Source of the DNA: Clostridiales bacterium | Lineage (GTDB): Bacteria > Bacillota > Clostridia > Lachnospirales > Lachnospiraceae | Reading direction: 5' to 3' | Assembly (NCBI GenBank): GCA_029098165.1 | Contig: JAQXNU010000224.1 | Span: 1-49,215 of the forward strand | DNA: 49,215 nucleotides | Part shown: in pieces, positions 26,180-34,767 of the stretch | How the letters are laid out: the number at the start of each line of letters is the position of its first letter | Position numbering within the stretch: the first letter of the stretch is position 1 | Program-made: the position numbers and the translations under genes | The notes under the pieces: model-generated | What the model was told of the DNA's origin: nothing | Seen by the model: the letters and a program-made list of their open reading frames with translations, nothing else | Databases searched by the model: none

Positions 26180-27595
26180 ATGAGAAAGACAAAGATCATA
26201 TGTACACTTGGACCAGCTACAGATAGAAAAGGTGTATTAGAAGGACTAGTGAGAGAGGGAATGAGTGTAGCTAGATTAAATTTTTCTCATGGAACTCACG
26301 AAGAACATAAGAAACGTATGGATTCCTTAAAGGCAATTCGTACGTCCATGAATCAGCCGATTGCTATCTTATTGGATACGAGAGGACCCGAAATCCGTGT
26401 CAAAACATTTGAAAGTGGAAGCGTTGAACTTAAGAAAGATGCCACCTTTTGCTTAACCTCGAAAAACGTGATTGGGAATGAGAAGATAGTTTCGATTACG
26501 ACTCCTCAACTAATCCAAGACGTAAAGGTTGGAGATTGCGTTTTGCTTGATGACGGCCTCATTGAATTAAGGGTCGAATCCAAGGAACATGATGAAATTA
26601 AATGTACTGTATTAAATGGAGGAGTGATTTCTGACCATAAAGGGGTTAACGTACCAGGAGTTCATCTCTCCTTACCATATTTAAGTCAAAAAGATAAGAA
26701 CGATATAATCTTTGGGATTGAACAGAAAGTAGACTTTATTGCAGCATCCTTTGTACGCTGTGGACACGACGTTACCTTGCTTCGTGATTTCTTATGTTCT
26801 CATGGAGGACAAGATATAGAAATCATCGCAAAGATAGAAAATGCCGAAGGAGTACATAATATTGACGAAATTATTCAATTATCCGATGGCATAATGATTG
26901 CCCGTGGTGACATGGGAGTTGAAATTCCATATGAAGACGTTCCGGCCATTCAGAAAATGATCATCAAAAAAGTATATCAATCTGGTAAGAAAGTAATCAC
27001 TGCAACTCAAATGTTAGATTCCATGATGAAGAATCCACGTCCTACAAGAGCCGAGGCTACGGATGTCGCCAATGCCATTTACGATGGAACAAGTGCAATC
27101 ATGCTTTCCGGAGAGACGGCAGCAGGGCTATATCCGATTGAGAGTTTAAAAGCTATGGTACGTATTGCTGAAAAAACCGAAGAAGATATCGATTACCGAA
27201 AGAGATTCTTCTCTATGGAACGAAATCCAAATCCAAATGTAACCGATGCTATTTCACATGCTACGTGCACGACGGCACTAGATTTAAATACAAAAGCAAT
27301 CATCACCATCACCAAAACTGGAAATTCAGCACGTATGATTTCCAGATACCGCCCAGCTTGTACGATCATCGCCTGTACAACAGAGGAAATCTATTGCCGT
27401 CAACTTAATTTATCTTGGGGCGTAGTTCCCGTCTTAATTGATGAGAAACTAGATGTCATGGGATTGTTCGAACACGCTTTAATGAAAGCATCGATGACAG
27501 GATATATCGAGAAAGGTGATCTCGTTGTATTGACTTCAGGAATTCCACTTGGTGTGTCTGGGACAACAAATATGTTGAGAGTTAGTGTGGTATAA
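26180..27595 (+). CDS. pyk: Pyruvate kinase
   Basis: The 471-residue protein is a complete pyruvate kinase: 'KIICTLGPATD' at the N-terminus, 'ARLNFSHGTHEEH', 'DTRGPEIR', the catalytic Lys segment 'EIIAKIENAEG', the 'GIMIARGDMGVE' loop, and the 'TATQMLDSMMKNPRPTRAE' signature read as TATQMLDSM and PRPTRAE. It converts phosphoenolpyruvate and ADP to pyruvate and ATP in the last step of glycolysis. It lacks the extra C-terminal PEP-utiliser-like domain present in some Bacillus enzymes. Start is at 'MRKTK', with AAGAGG before it; eight upstream codons in frame have no binding site. Confidence 0.96.
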   Translation: MRKTKIICTLGPATDRKGVLEGLVREGMSVARLNFSHGTHEEHKKRMDSLKAIRTSMNQPIAILLDTRGPEIRVKTFESGSVELKKDATFCLTSKNVIGNEKIVSITTPQLIQDVKVGDCVLLDDGLIELRVESKEHDEIKCTVLNGGVISDHKGVNVPGVHLSLPYLSQKDKNDIIFGIEQKVDFIAASFVRCGHDVTLLRDFLCSHGGQDIEIIAKIENAEGVHNIDEIIQLSDGIMIARGDMGVEIPYEDVPAIQKMIIKKVYQSGKKVITATQMLDSMMKNPRPTRAEATDVANAIYDGTSAIMLSGETAAGLYPIESLKAMVRIAEKTEEDIDYRKRFFSMERNPNPNVTDAISHATCTTALDLNTKAIITITKTGNSARMISRYRPACTIIACTTEEIYCRQLNLSWGVVPVLIDEKLDVMGLFEHALMKASMTGYIEKGDLVVLTSGIPLGVSGTTNMLRVSVV

Positions 27596-27685
27596 AGGAG
27601 TCGTAAGTTGCAAGTGTAGTTACGAGAAATATTAGCTTCGCTTTCTTCCTATTGGACAATAGATAACAAGGAAAAATAGATAAAT

Positions 27686-27772
27686 AGGCTGTGAAAAAAC
27701 AGTATACGAGATGAGTGTGCTTCTCCCACCTCTCATCTAAATTCTTTTACTGTTTTTTCGCAGCCTCATTTT
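27686..27772. terminator. Large bidirectional terminator between pyk and the response regulator
   Basis: A 19-bp stem (27686-27704 with 27748-27766, one G-U pair) contains internal A6/T6 tracts, an inner 7-bp stem AGATGAG/CTCATCT, and T runs on both strands. It serves convergent transcription. Confidence 0.88.
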
Positions 27773-27785
27773 TCTAATCAAATTT

Positions 27786-28499
27786 TTATTCCATATTTAC
27801 ATCTTCCTTAATTCGATAGCCAACTCCAACTTCGGTAAATATATACTTCGGATCAGCTGGATTCTGTTCAATTTTTCTTCGAATGTTGACCATATTCACA
27901 CGAAGAATCTTATTATTATCCGTTTCAGAGAAAGGCCCCCAAATATGTGTCATTAAAGAAGCATGGGTTACGACTCGGCCGGAATTCTGAGCCAAATAAG
28001 CTAGAATTTTATATTCAATTGGCGTAAGATGTACATCCTTATCATTAATCGTAACACTACGGCGTTTAAAATCAATTACTAACCCATCGCAGCGATAAGG
28101 ACGGGAATATAACTGCGAATCGGTATTTAGCCTATTGCTATGTCGTAAGGAAGTACGGATACGAGCAAGTAATTCTTGAGTACCAAATGGTTTCGTTATA
28201 TAATCATCGGCACCAAGATCCAATGCGTTCACCTTTTCTTCTTCATTAGTTCGAGCAGTAACTACAATAATTGGATTACTAGTCCATTTTCGAACTTCCG
28301 AGATAATGGATAACCCATCCATATCTGGTAACCCTAAATCTAATAGAATCAGATCAGGACACATAGAAGAAATTAATGAAATTCCTTGTTTCCCAGTTTT
28401 CGCTTGAATCGTTTTATAATCATGAGAGATTAAAATGCCATTTATTAAATCTAAGATATGTTGTTCATCCTCAATGATCAATACTGTATACTTACTCAT
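27786..28499 (-). CDS. KdpE-like OmpR-family response regulator
   Basis: The 237-residue protein has a receiver domain with phosphoacceptor D54 ('LILLDLGLPD'), 'VVTARTNEEEKV' and 'KPFG', and a winged-helix DNA-binding domain ('LTPIEYKILAYLAQNSGRVV', 'LRVNMVNIRRKIE'). The 'LDLGLPDMDG' and the closing 'VGVGYR' are typical of KdpE. It lies 35 bp behind the sensor kinase gene, so it is cotranscribed with it. No kdpFABC potassium pump genes are in the window, so the target is uncertain. Confidence 0.88.
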   Translation of the reverse strand: MSKYTVLIIEDEQHILDLINGILISHDYKTIQAKTGKQGISLISSMCPDLILLDLGLPDMDGLSIISEVRKWTSNPIIVVTARTNEEEKVNALDLGADDYITKPFGTQELLARIRTSLRHSNRLNTDSQLYSRPYRCDGLVIDFKRRSVTINDKDVHLTPIEYKILAYLAQNSGRVVTHASLMTHIWGPFSETDNNKILRVNMVNIRRKIEQNPADPKYIFTEVGVGYRIKEDVNME

Positions 28500-28534
28500 A
28501 CCGTTCCTCCTAAATTAAATTACATATATATCTT

Positions 28535-29605
28535 TTAATAATCTTCCTTTGGCAGTTGAAAGATAAATTCGACTCCAGCTACACGATTCTTACCAATAAT
28601 TGTGCCGTCATGTGCTTCGATAATTGTTTTACAGATAGATAACCCAATTCCCATACCACGATGAGCATCCGACACGTCTGAACTACGAGAACTCAAACCA
28701 TCGAAGGCAGAAGAGAGGAGTTCTGGTTCAATGCCTATTCCATAATCACGGACGTGAAAGGAAACGGACGTATTTTCATCAATGATTTTTAAATCGATTG
28801 GTTTATTACTTTTCGAATGAATATAAGCATTATCCAGTAAATTAATGATGACCTGTTCAATTAACAACGGATCCATTGGCAACTCAATATAATGATCTGG
28901 AATTGATACATTTACCTTTGCATCAGGCTGTCGTTGCTTGAATCGATAAATTGCCTCGGAAACTATCTCTTCAACAATTTCAGTAGATTTATTCACCTTA
29001 GCTTTTTCATTCTCCTGAATACGTGTAACAAGCAGAAGATTCTCTACCATGTGCAACAGCCAAATGGCGTCATCATTGACTTTATGAACTACCTCTTCCT
29101 TCTGAGAATTCGACATATCTTGTTCAAAATAGGCATTTGTCTCTCCGATGATACTCGTTAAAGGAGTACGAAGATCATGAGAAATAGCACGCAGCAGATT
29201 CGCACGCATTTTTTCTTTTTCCGCACGACTAACGATTTCTTCCCGTTCGGCTAATAACTTAGCTTGTATCTTAGTGTGACTGGTAGTTGTACTCGTAAGT
29301 AATGTAATGGAAAACATGATGATAAATGTGATTGGATAACCAGTTAAAGTAAAATTTAATTCAAAATAAGGGCGCGTAAAGAAGAAGTTAACGCATATTA
29401 CACTAAATAAGGAGAAGATAATCCCATATAGATAACCATTTGTGTAATGAGCAGTTAGGATTAGCGCCAATATGTAGACCAAAGCTATATTTGCAGAACT
29501 TGATGGAACATAATGAAATAATAAAAAAGCCAAAATGGTCGATATAATTGCTGACGATATCATAACAAAAAGGCTATGATGTTGATCGGTTTGCTTATGA
29601 GTCAC
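28535..29605 (-). CDS. KdpD-like sensor histidine kinase without the N-terminal KdpD/Usp domains
   Basis: About 356 residues with four membrane helices (DUF4118 type, about 10-110), a HisKA domain with 'AISHDLRTPLTSI' (H143) and an HATPase domain with 'NLLDNAYIHS', 'DYGIGI' and 'GMGIGLSI'. E. coli KdpD has an additional 400-residue N-terminal part that is absent here. The start is set at GTG because GGAGG lies eight bases before it. This is a short-form KdpD as found in several Firmicutes; the stimulus may be potassium or turgor, but this is inference from the family. Confidence 0.85.
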   Translation of the reverse strand: MTHKQTDQHHSLFVMISSAIISTILAFLLFHYVPSSSANIALVYILALILTAHYTNGYLYGIIFSLFSVICVNFFFTRPYFELNFTLTGYPITFIIMFSITLLTSTTTSHTKIQAKLLAEREEIVSRAEKEKMRANLLRAISHDLRTPLTSIIGETNAYFEQDMSNSQKEEVVHKVNDDAIWLLHMVENLLLVTRIQENEKAKVNKSTEIVEEIVSEAIYRFKQRQPDAKVNVSIPDHYIELPMDPLLIEQVIINLLDNAYIHSKSNKPIDLKIIDENTSVSFHVRDYGIGIEPELLSSAFDGLSSRSSDVSDAHRGMGIGLSICKTIIEAHDGTIIGKNRVAGVEFIFQLPKEDY

Positions 29606-29815
29606 TATTGTAACCTCCAATAGGGTATCGTTAATATAATCAGATCACATGATTCAATAATTCTATTTTACCACATTTTTAGATATAGTTTTCTATTAAA
29701 TATTAAAATTTAACATTTTTTTAACACCATAACTGGTTCAATGAAAAAAGAATGCCGTATTCTTTCAGGATTAAGTGGCAAAAATGGTATAAAAGTATAT
29801 TATGGGAGGAATCAC

Positions 29816-30682
29816 ATGACCTTACGACATTTTAAGATATTTATCACTGTAGTAGACCAAAAACGAGTACGAAAGGCAGCAGAGGTACTATTTATATCTC
29901 AGCCAGCCGTATCCCAGGCAATTGCAGAACTGGAAGCACATTATCAGGTAAAACTGTTCGAACGCATTTCACAACGTTTGTACTTGACCGACATGGGAGA
30001 GATGTTGTTGCCATATGCAAGGCAGGCTGTTGATATCTTTGAATCGACCGAACTTATGATGAAACAAAAAAGTAGAACCCATCGTCTAAGAATCGGAGCC
30101 AGTGTGACAGTAGGAACCACAATTTTGCATGATATTTTATCAAAGTATGAAGATAGATTCGGGAAATTGGATGTGAAAGTCGTTGTAAATAATACACAAG
30201 TGATTGAAGAAATGATATGTAATAGTCAATTAGACATCGGAATTGTAGAAGGAAACGTTGAGAGTTCTGATTTGATTCAATCTCCTGTAGGAGAGGATGA
30301 GCTCGTTTTTATTGTGGGGAAAACTCATCCATTATATCACGTAGACCAAATCAACATCGAACAATTGAATGGGGAATCACTCATTTCCAGAGAGGAAGGA
30401 AGTGTAAATCGAAATCAGTTGGAACAGCATCTTTTGGAACTTAATATTCATGTGAAAAAGACGTGGAGCTGTACCAACAGTGAGTCGATTATTCAAGCGG
30501 TGATTGCGGGTAGGGGGATTGCAATCATATCAGTTCTCTTAATTCAACAAGAACTTGCTTGTGGAGATGTAAAAATATTGGCCGTGAAGGACCTTCGCAT
30601 GAAACGAGTGATTCACGCTATTTATCATAAGGATAAATTCTTATCAAAACCGTTACAACAGTTGTTTGAGGTGATGTCATAG
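29816..30682 (+). CDS. LysR-family transcriptional regulator
   Basis: The 288-residue protein has a LysR winged helix ('LRHFKIFITVVDQKRVRKAA', 'LFISQPAVSQAIAELE') and a two-lobed substrate-binding domain ('LDIGIVEG', 'VIAGRGIAIIS'). The start is at 'MTLRHF', with GGGAGG six bases before it; 25 upstream codons in frame have no site. The gene converges on the chromate transporter pair. It may regulate it or be independent; relatives of the CysL/CbbR type respond to metabolites. Confidence 0.88.
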   Translation: MTLRHFKIFITVVDQKRVRKAAEVLFISQPAVSQAIAELEAHYQVKLFERISQRLYLTDMGEMLLPYARQAVDIFESTELMMKQKSRTHRLRIGASVTVGTTILHDILSKYEDRFGKLDVKVVVNNTQVIEEMICNSQLDIGIVEGNVESSDLIQSPVGEDELVFIVGKTHPLYHVDQINIEQLNGESLISREEGSVNRNQLEQHLLELNIHVKKTWSCTNSESIIQAVIAGRGIAIISVLLIQQELACGDVKILAVKDLRMKRVIHAIYHKDKFLSKPLQQLFEVMS

Positions 30683-30696
30683 ATAAATAATTTTGT

Positions 30697-30720
30697 GACT
30701 TCGATCCATTGATCGAAGTC
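30697..30720. terminator. Perfect hairpin between lysR and chrA genes
   Basis: GACTTCGATC-CATT-GATCGAAGTC is perfectly paired. T runs on either side are poor, so it may act only weakly as a terminator. Confidence 0.55.
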
Positions 30721-30728
30721 AATAATGA

Positions 30729-31289
30729 TTAAAAAATTGCGTATAGGATAGTTCCAATCACACCTGTACCAAAGATAACGGTAATTGCATTGAGTTTGTA
30801 TTTGCGGAGAAGGAATAAGGCTCCTGCAAATAAACCAAATTCAATGATTCGGAAATCACCAAAGTTAATGGAGGTCTTATCTGCATTAAATAATCCAAGT
30901 AATAAGATATTAAGGCCAGCACCGGCGATTAATGCGACAACGGCTGGTCGTAAAGCAGATAGTACTGTTTGAACACCGCTAAAATTACGGTATTTATAGT
31001 AGAAAAATGCTAACGTAAGGCAAATGATAAATGCTGGAAGTACAACACCCAACGTACAAATTAATACACCAGGAATACCATTAAGTCGCATGCCAACAAA
31101 AGTTGAAGAGTTTATAGAGATTGGACCAGGAGTCATCTCAGCAATCGTAATTAAATCTGTAAATTCTGCCATGGTCATAAGTCCAAGGAGTTCAACGATC
31201 TGATTCTGAATTAATGGAATCGCGGCATAACCACCACCAACGCTAAATAACCCTACTTTTAAAAAGCTTATAAATAATGTTAAGATCAT
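30729..31289 (-). CDS. Chromate transporter, second half (ChrA family)
   Basis: The 186-residue membrane protein has the ChrA pattern 'FLKVGLFSVGGGYAAIPLI' (GGG motif) and 'AEMTPGPISINSSTFVG', and five to six helices. Split ChrA pairs are thought to work as heterodimers exporting chromate or importing an unknown anion; physiological substrate in clostridia is unknown. It overlaps the partner gene by 4 bp (ATGA), so translation is coupled. Confidence 0.9.
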   Translation of the reverse strand: MILTLFISFLKVGLFSVGGGYAAIPLIQNQIVELLGLMTMAEFTDLITIAEMTPGPISINSSTFVGMRLNGIPGVLICTLGVVLPAFIICLTLAFFYYKYRNFSGVQTVLSALRPAVVALIAGAGLNILLLGLFNADKTSINFGDFRIIEFGLFAGALFLLRKYKLNAITVIFGTGVIGTILYAIF

Positions 31290-31879
31290 GCGGTTTCTCC
31301 TTTCTTTCTGATGTGCATCATAACATCCATTAAACCAATCCCGATGCAGGATAAGATAACGACCATAGCACTTATATTAAAGATATAAGTTGCGACAAAG
31401 GCTACGACCATAAGTGCAATATATAGAAAACGTCTTGTTTTACAAACGTTTTTCGCAAGATTGATTACTACATCAAAGATTACTGCGGCAACACCAGCAC
31501 GCATTACCTGAAGTGCAGTTGCAATGATTTTATTTTCACGAAACTGCTTATAAAAGAATGAGATCAATGAGATAATGATCATTGGTGGAAGAGAAGTACC
31601 AAGGACAGCGACTAAAGCTCCGAGAATCCCCTTCATCCGATATCCTAAGATTACCGAAGCATTGATTGGAATCGGGCCTGGGGAAGACTGAGCGATTGCT
31701 GTGATATCCAGCATTTCTTCTTCTTCGATCCATTTTAAATCTTCAACAAATTTCTTTTTCATTAATGACACAATGACAAATCCACCACCAAAGGTAAATG
31801 CGCTAAGTAAGAATGTTTCTTTAAATAATGTCCATAAAATATGTTTTTGAGCATTTTCTTGCTTATTTACTTGATTCAT
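31286..31879 (-). CDS. Chromate transporter, first half (ChrA family)
   Basis: The 197-residue membrane protein has 'LLSAFTFGGGFVIVSLM' and 'AQSSPGPIPINASVILGYR', the homologous motifs of the other half. It is the first gene of the pair, with AAAGGAG before the start. About five membrane helices are visible. No chromate reductase or chrB-type regulator is near, except the convergent LysR gene. Confidence 0.9.
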   Translation of the reverse strand: MNQVNKQENAQKHILWTLFKETFLLSAFTFGGGFVIVSLMKKKFVEDLKWIEEEEMLDITAIAQSSPGPIPINASVILGYRMKGILGALVAVLGTSLPPMIIISLISFFYKQFRENKIIATALQVMRAGVAAVIFDVVINLAKNVCKTRRFLYIALMVVAFVATYIFNISAMVVILSCIGIGLMDVMMHIRKKGETA

Positions 31880-32680
31880 TCGTTTCTCCTTTAATAATTT
31901 GGGTTAAGAATAAAGTTTGTGCACTGTGCTTTATTTCTTGTATATTCAAGCATTGGGTTATCGATACACATACAAAGAAAGTATTTTGTTAGCATATGAT
32001 GTGCTCGAACGACTGGAATCATTATAGTAAGAAGTGACTGATTTGTATAATACAAAGAATTTATCAAACCAATAAGCTTGGGGTTATCAGTATTCAGAAA
32101 CATGTAAAAATAAGAATTTGATCTCTATGTAATTCTTTTGAATAAAATGTTAATAATTTAACAAAGTAAAAGGGAAAATTTTGCGCTTAAAATTAGGAAT
32201 CTTTATAATAGGATCTTGAAATGAGAATATTACAAAGGACATAAAGAATATATAGTAAGTTGTAGTCTAGGAAATGTTTTTTCAAATTATTCATAGACGT
32301 TTTTTAATATAATTTGTCACAATAAATCAGAGGCCATAAATGTAGGAATCCTACCGAATCAGAAAATCAAACTGATTGACAAGTTATATGAATCCTAGAA
32401 TCAAATATTTTAGTCGTAATATAGAGAAATTGGACCTTCAAGCGAAAAATAAACGATTTGTGGAGAAACTAAAAGAATCGTAATGTGTTAAATGAAGAAA
32501 TTAAAAGTAATCAAATAAGAAATTGTAAAGAATTTATTGAGTAAATGATCAGCGAAATGAAATGAGATTATAAAAGCAATACGTAGTAAATTGACATAAG
32601 AATAAATAGAATAAGAATAAATAGAATAAGAAAACATTTATTTAAATGTAAATGTTAATCATAAATCCAAGGAAAATACA
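31880..32680. other. Gene-free AT-rich stretch
   Basis: It holds the leader of the chromate transporter operon at its left end and no convincing gene. A 70-codon minus-strand frame at 31891-32103 has no binding site and no recognisable sequence. Bases 32596-32630 carry 2.3 copies of a 15-bp direct repeat (ATAAGAATAAATAGA). Confidence 0.6.
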
Positions 32681-32744
32681 AAGAAAACCCTCAATGACTA
32701 AAAAAAGCTTATAAATGGAGTATTACGAGGTTTTCTTATTTTTG
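32681..32744. terminator. Stem-loop terminator
   Basis: AAGAAAACCCTC (32681-32692) pairs with GAGGTTTTCTT (32727-32737) with one bulged C. T-rich sequence follows on both strands. It would end the rep-like fragment on the minus strand. Confidence 0.6.
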
Positions 32745-32752
32745 CACTACCA

Positions 32753-32908
32753 TTATTGCGATAAACCTGAGTTTAGCGCAATAACTGATAGAACTCCTGT
32801 TTGGGGGTTATTGGTCTGTTTTTGGTCTTTGCATCTAGATTCTATCTTGTATCGTACCATATCAACGGAATATATGTAGTCCTCATGTTTTATAGGATTA
32901 TAATACAT
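32753..32908 (-). pseudogene. Start of a replication-initiator-like gene
   Basis: An AAGGAG site leads to ATG and 51 codons. The first 24 ('MYYNPIKHEDYIYSVDMVRY' and on) resemble the N-terminus of Rep_trans-type replication initiation/relaxase proteins of rolling-circle plasmids and integrative elements ('YS-D-M-V-R-x-K'). The following codons look unrelated and end at TAA inside a hairpin (ATTGCGCTAAAC/GTTTATCGCAAT), so the gene appears cut after its first exon-like block and joined to other DNA. The family call rests on a short match from memory. Confidence 0.45.
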
Positions 32909-32938
32909 ATTTTCTCCTTATTGTAAATTTACATATTC

Positions 32939-33467
32939 TTCACCCCTATGAGTCTAGGGGTGAATCCGTTTTCTAAGTCGGCAGTTTTTAGAACTAAATT
33001 CTTAAATTCTTGGGCTATCGCCCAAACCCATCGTTCGCCACGTGGCAAGGGGGTATTTTAAAAACCATAAAAACCCCTAATTTCCAGTGTTTGGGGTTGT
33101 GTTCCATCAAGGGTGCAAGCATGCCATAAGCAAGATTTTTTTCGCTTTTCTAATCCGACTCCATTCCCCGCGAAATAAATCTTATGGCACAAGCCCTTGA
33201 CTACATAGTTTACATTTTCTATGCGCGAGGCAATAGTTGGGCGGGGCGCATTGAAATGCGCCAACCGCCTCTCCTATTTTGCCCAAATTTCTGTTTTTGT
33301 CAATTCTAGGTATTTTTCTTTATCCTAAGCATAATAAAAGCCCGTAAGGACATTTACGAGCTTTCTAATACGTTCAGTACGTATCAAACTGTAACCGCTA
33401 TACGTTCGGCTACTAACAATAGATATTGAGTGATTATTAGAAATAATAATCACTCTTGGTTTTTTTC
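32939..33467. other. Dense cluster of inverted repeats (possible origin region)
   Basis: Within 530 bp there are TTCACCCCTA/TAGGGGTGAA (32939-32964), TTGGGC/GCCCAA (33010-33025), GCCACGTGGC (33037-33046) and AACCCC/GGGGTT (33072-33098). A two-part long repeat runs from CAAGGG-TGCCATAAG (33108-33130) to CTTATGGCA-CCCTTG (33181-33199). Also present are GGCGG-GGCGCATT with its complement (33240-33269), AAAGCCCGTAA/TTACGAGCTTT (33337-33364) and GAGTGATTATT/AATAATCACTC with a T run (33428-33467, terminator-like). It lies directly upstream of the rep-like start on the minus strand, where double-strand origins, single-strand origins or oriT lie in such replicons. No gene is seen in 33468-33636. Confidence 0.5.
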
Positions 33468-33636
33468 TTGTCAATCACCGTTTTCGGATAAAGTGCACGC
33501 TTTATATAATTCTTGTGGCTATGAAAAGTAACTAGTAATCACTTTCCGTTCCGCTATACGACAAGACTACGAACGCAGACCAATACTTGTTCTACTAAAA
33601 CCCTCCGCACTTGACGTATAGCTCCACTAGGCTATC

Positions 33637-33858
33637 TCAATCTCTCCGCGCTACCGCTTGCAATTTTTCTTTTCTCTTTGCAGCTACTGCATTAGTATCC
33701 GGCAGTGGTTGATGTTTTTTAAAGTGATAGGCTATTATTCCATTCAACATATTATAGTACCATACATCATATTGCAAATCCTTAGTAACACAAAAACTTG
33801 GTTTAATAGAGCCTCCACCAACTTTTAAAGGCAATTGATATTTTGGTCCATTTGCTAC
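33637..33858 (-). pseudogene. Unassigned minus-strand coding fragment
   Basis: An open frame without start reads 'QYVANGPKYQLPLKVGGG', 'SIKPSFCVTKDLQYDVWYY' and 'NMLNGIIAYHFKKHQPLP' and ends 'QAVARRD'. It looks coding but is not recognised. On the minus strand it lies upstream of the inverted-repeat cluster and the rep-like start, so it may be the end of the preceding gene of the same element. The IstB fragment on the plus strand begins at its head. Confidence 0.4.
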
Positions 33859-34118
33859 ATATTGATTTACCTGATGACTTTGGACTCATGAATCTTGATA
33901 TCAATAAATGTCGTAATCTATTTGAGATACTTGATAGCAGAGATCCTCATAAATCTATTCTTGTAGTTTCTCAGTTACCGGTAGTCTCCTGGTATGACAT
34001 GTTCCAAGAACACACATATGCAGAAGCATGTCTGGCACGCCTTTTGAGTGAAGCCTACCGTATAGAAATGAACGGTAAAAACATGAGAAATATAGAACCT
34101 ATAAACAAGCAGCCGTAA
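33843..34118 (+). pseudogene. istB: IstB (IS21 helper ATPase), C-terminal fragment
   Basis: From the Walker B region onward the frame matches IS21-family IstB: 'DDFGLMNLDINKCRNLFEIL', 'KSILVVSQLPVVSWYDMF', 'YAEACLARLLSEAYRIEMNG'. The N-terminal half with Walker A and the partner istA are missing. IstB is the AAA+ helper of IS21 transposition. A CAGCCGT-AA-ACGGCTG hairpin (34110-34125) overlaps the stop codon. Downstream to 34350 there is only a CGCTAAA/TTTAGCG repeat. Confidence 0.75.
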
Positions 34119-34350
34119 ACGGCTGACACAAACGCACCGTTGAAGCGAACCACTTATACCGCTAAAGCGAGATAGGTGGTCCGTTTTAGCGAAATATGCA
34201 CTTTCACAGACTCATATATCTCAAAAACACATAATTATTTACACTATCTATATATATAAAAGAATGTAATTTGAAAAATTCGACACAACCATGTCAACAT
34301 ATTATTTATTTTACAGCTTTATATATACTATAAAACTTTTTCTTCTTTTC

Positions 34351-34617
34351 TTACTTTTTTTTGAAAATACAAAAACCAACGGCTATTGCATTTAATATGA
34401 CAGTCGTTATCATGAAAATATAAGTTAAATTAATCTTATATAATAAGAGTAAAATAAAACCAACGATTAATGTTAACATTGGAAAGCAATCTAAAATTAA
34501 ACATATTCTATATATATGTAATTGGCTTATGCGTTTTCTTTTATCTTCTATTAAATTTTGAACTAAGTAAATCATGTAAAGTATCATGATTAGTAATACA
34601 AACGATCTATTTTCCAA
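34351..34617 (-). CDS. Small membrane protein, unknown
   Basis: The 88-residue protein has three predicted membrane helices (about 5-20, 36-58, 63-83) with a basic loop 'EDKRKRISQ' after the first. The start is TTG, with a strong AAGGGAGG site seven bases before it. The family is not recognised. The preceding 22-bp inverted repeat may control it. Confidence 0.6.
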   Translation of the reverse strand: MENRSFVLLIMILYMIYLVQNLIEDKRKRISQLHIYRICLILDCFPMLTLIVGFILLLLYKINLTYIFMITTVILNAIAVGFCIFKKK

Positions 34618-34641
34618 TCTTAAACCTCCCTTATATAAATT

Positions 34642-34700
34642 AGACCAAACAATAACAATTATCTCAGCGAGAAATATCGATAATTGTTATTGTTTAGTCT
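34642..34700. repeat. 22-bp inverted repeat upstream of the small membrane protein gene
   Basis: Arms 34642-34663 and 34679-34700 match at 21 of 22 positions (core AAACAATAACAATTATC) around a 15-bp spacer. No T run follows on the minus strand, so an operator or RNA structure is more likely than a terminator. Confidence 0.7.
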
Positions 34701-34767
34701 ATGTTTAGTACAAATAATTATTGTATCATATGGCGTAGAGTATTTTACTAGAGAGTAACTTAGTTAC

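Noticed and set aside
27786-29605. Naming the pair kdpD/kdpE
   Set aside because: The N-terminal KdpD domain and the kdp pump genes are absent, so the symbols would claim too much.
31891-32103. Minus-strand 70-codon frame before the chromate transporter
   Set aside because: No binding site, no family resemblance and low coding character.
32596-32630. 15-bp direct repeats as a small CRISPR array
   Set aside because: The copies are directly adjacent without unique spacers and of AT-only content; simple tandem duplication.
32757-32785. Half-site-like ATAAACCT in a hairpin as an operator
   Set aside because: Its partner arm is GTTTAGCGC, not AGGTTTAT; the pairing is a different hairpin at the end of the rep-like fragment.
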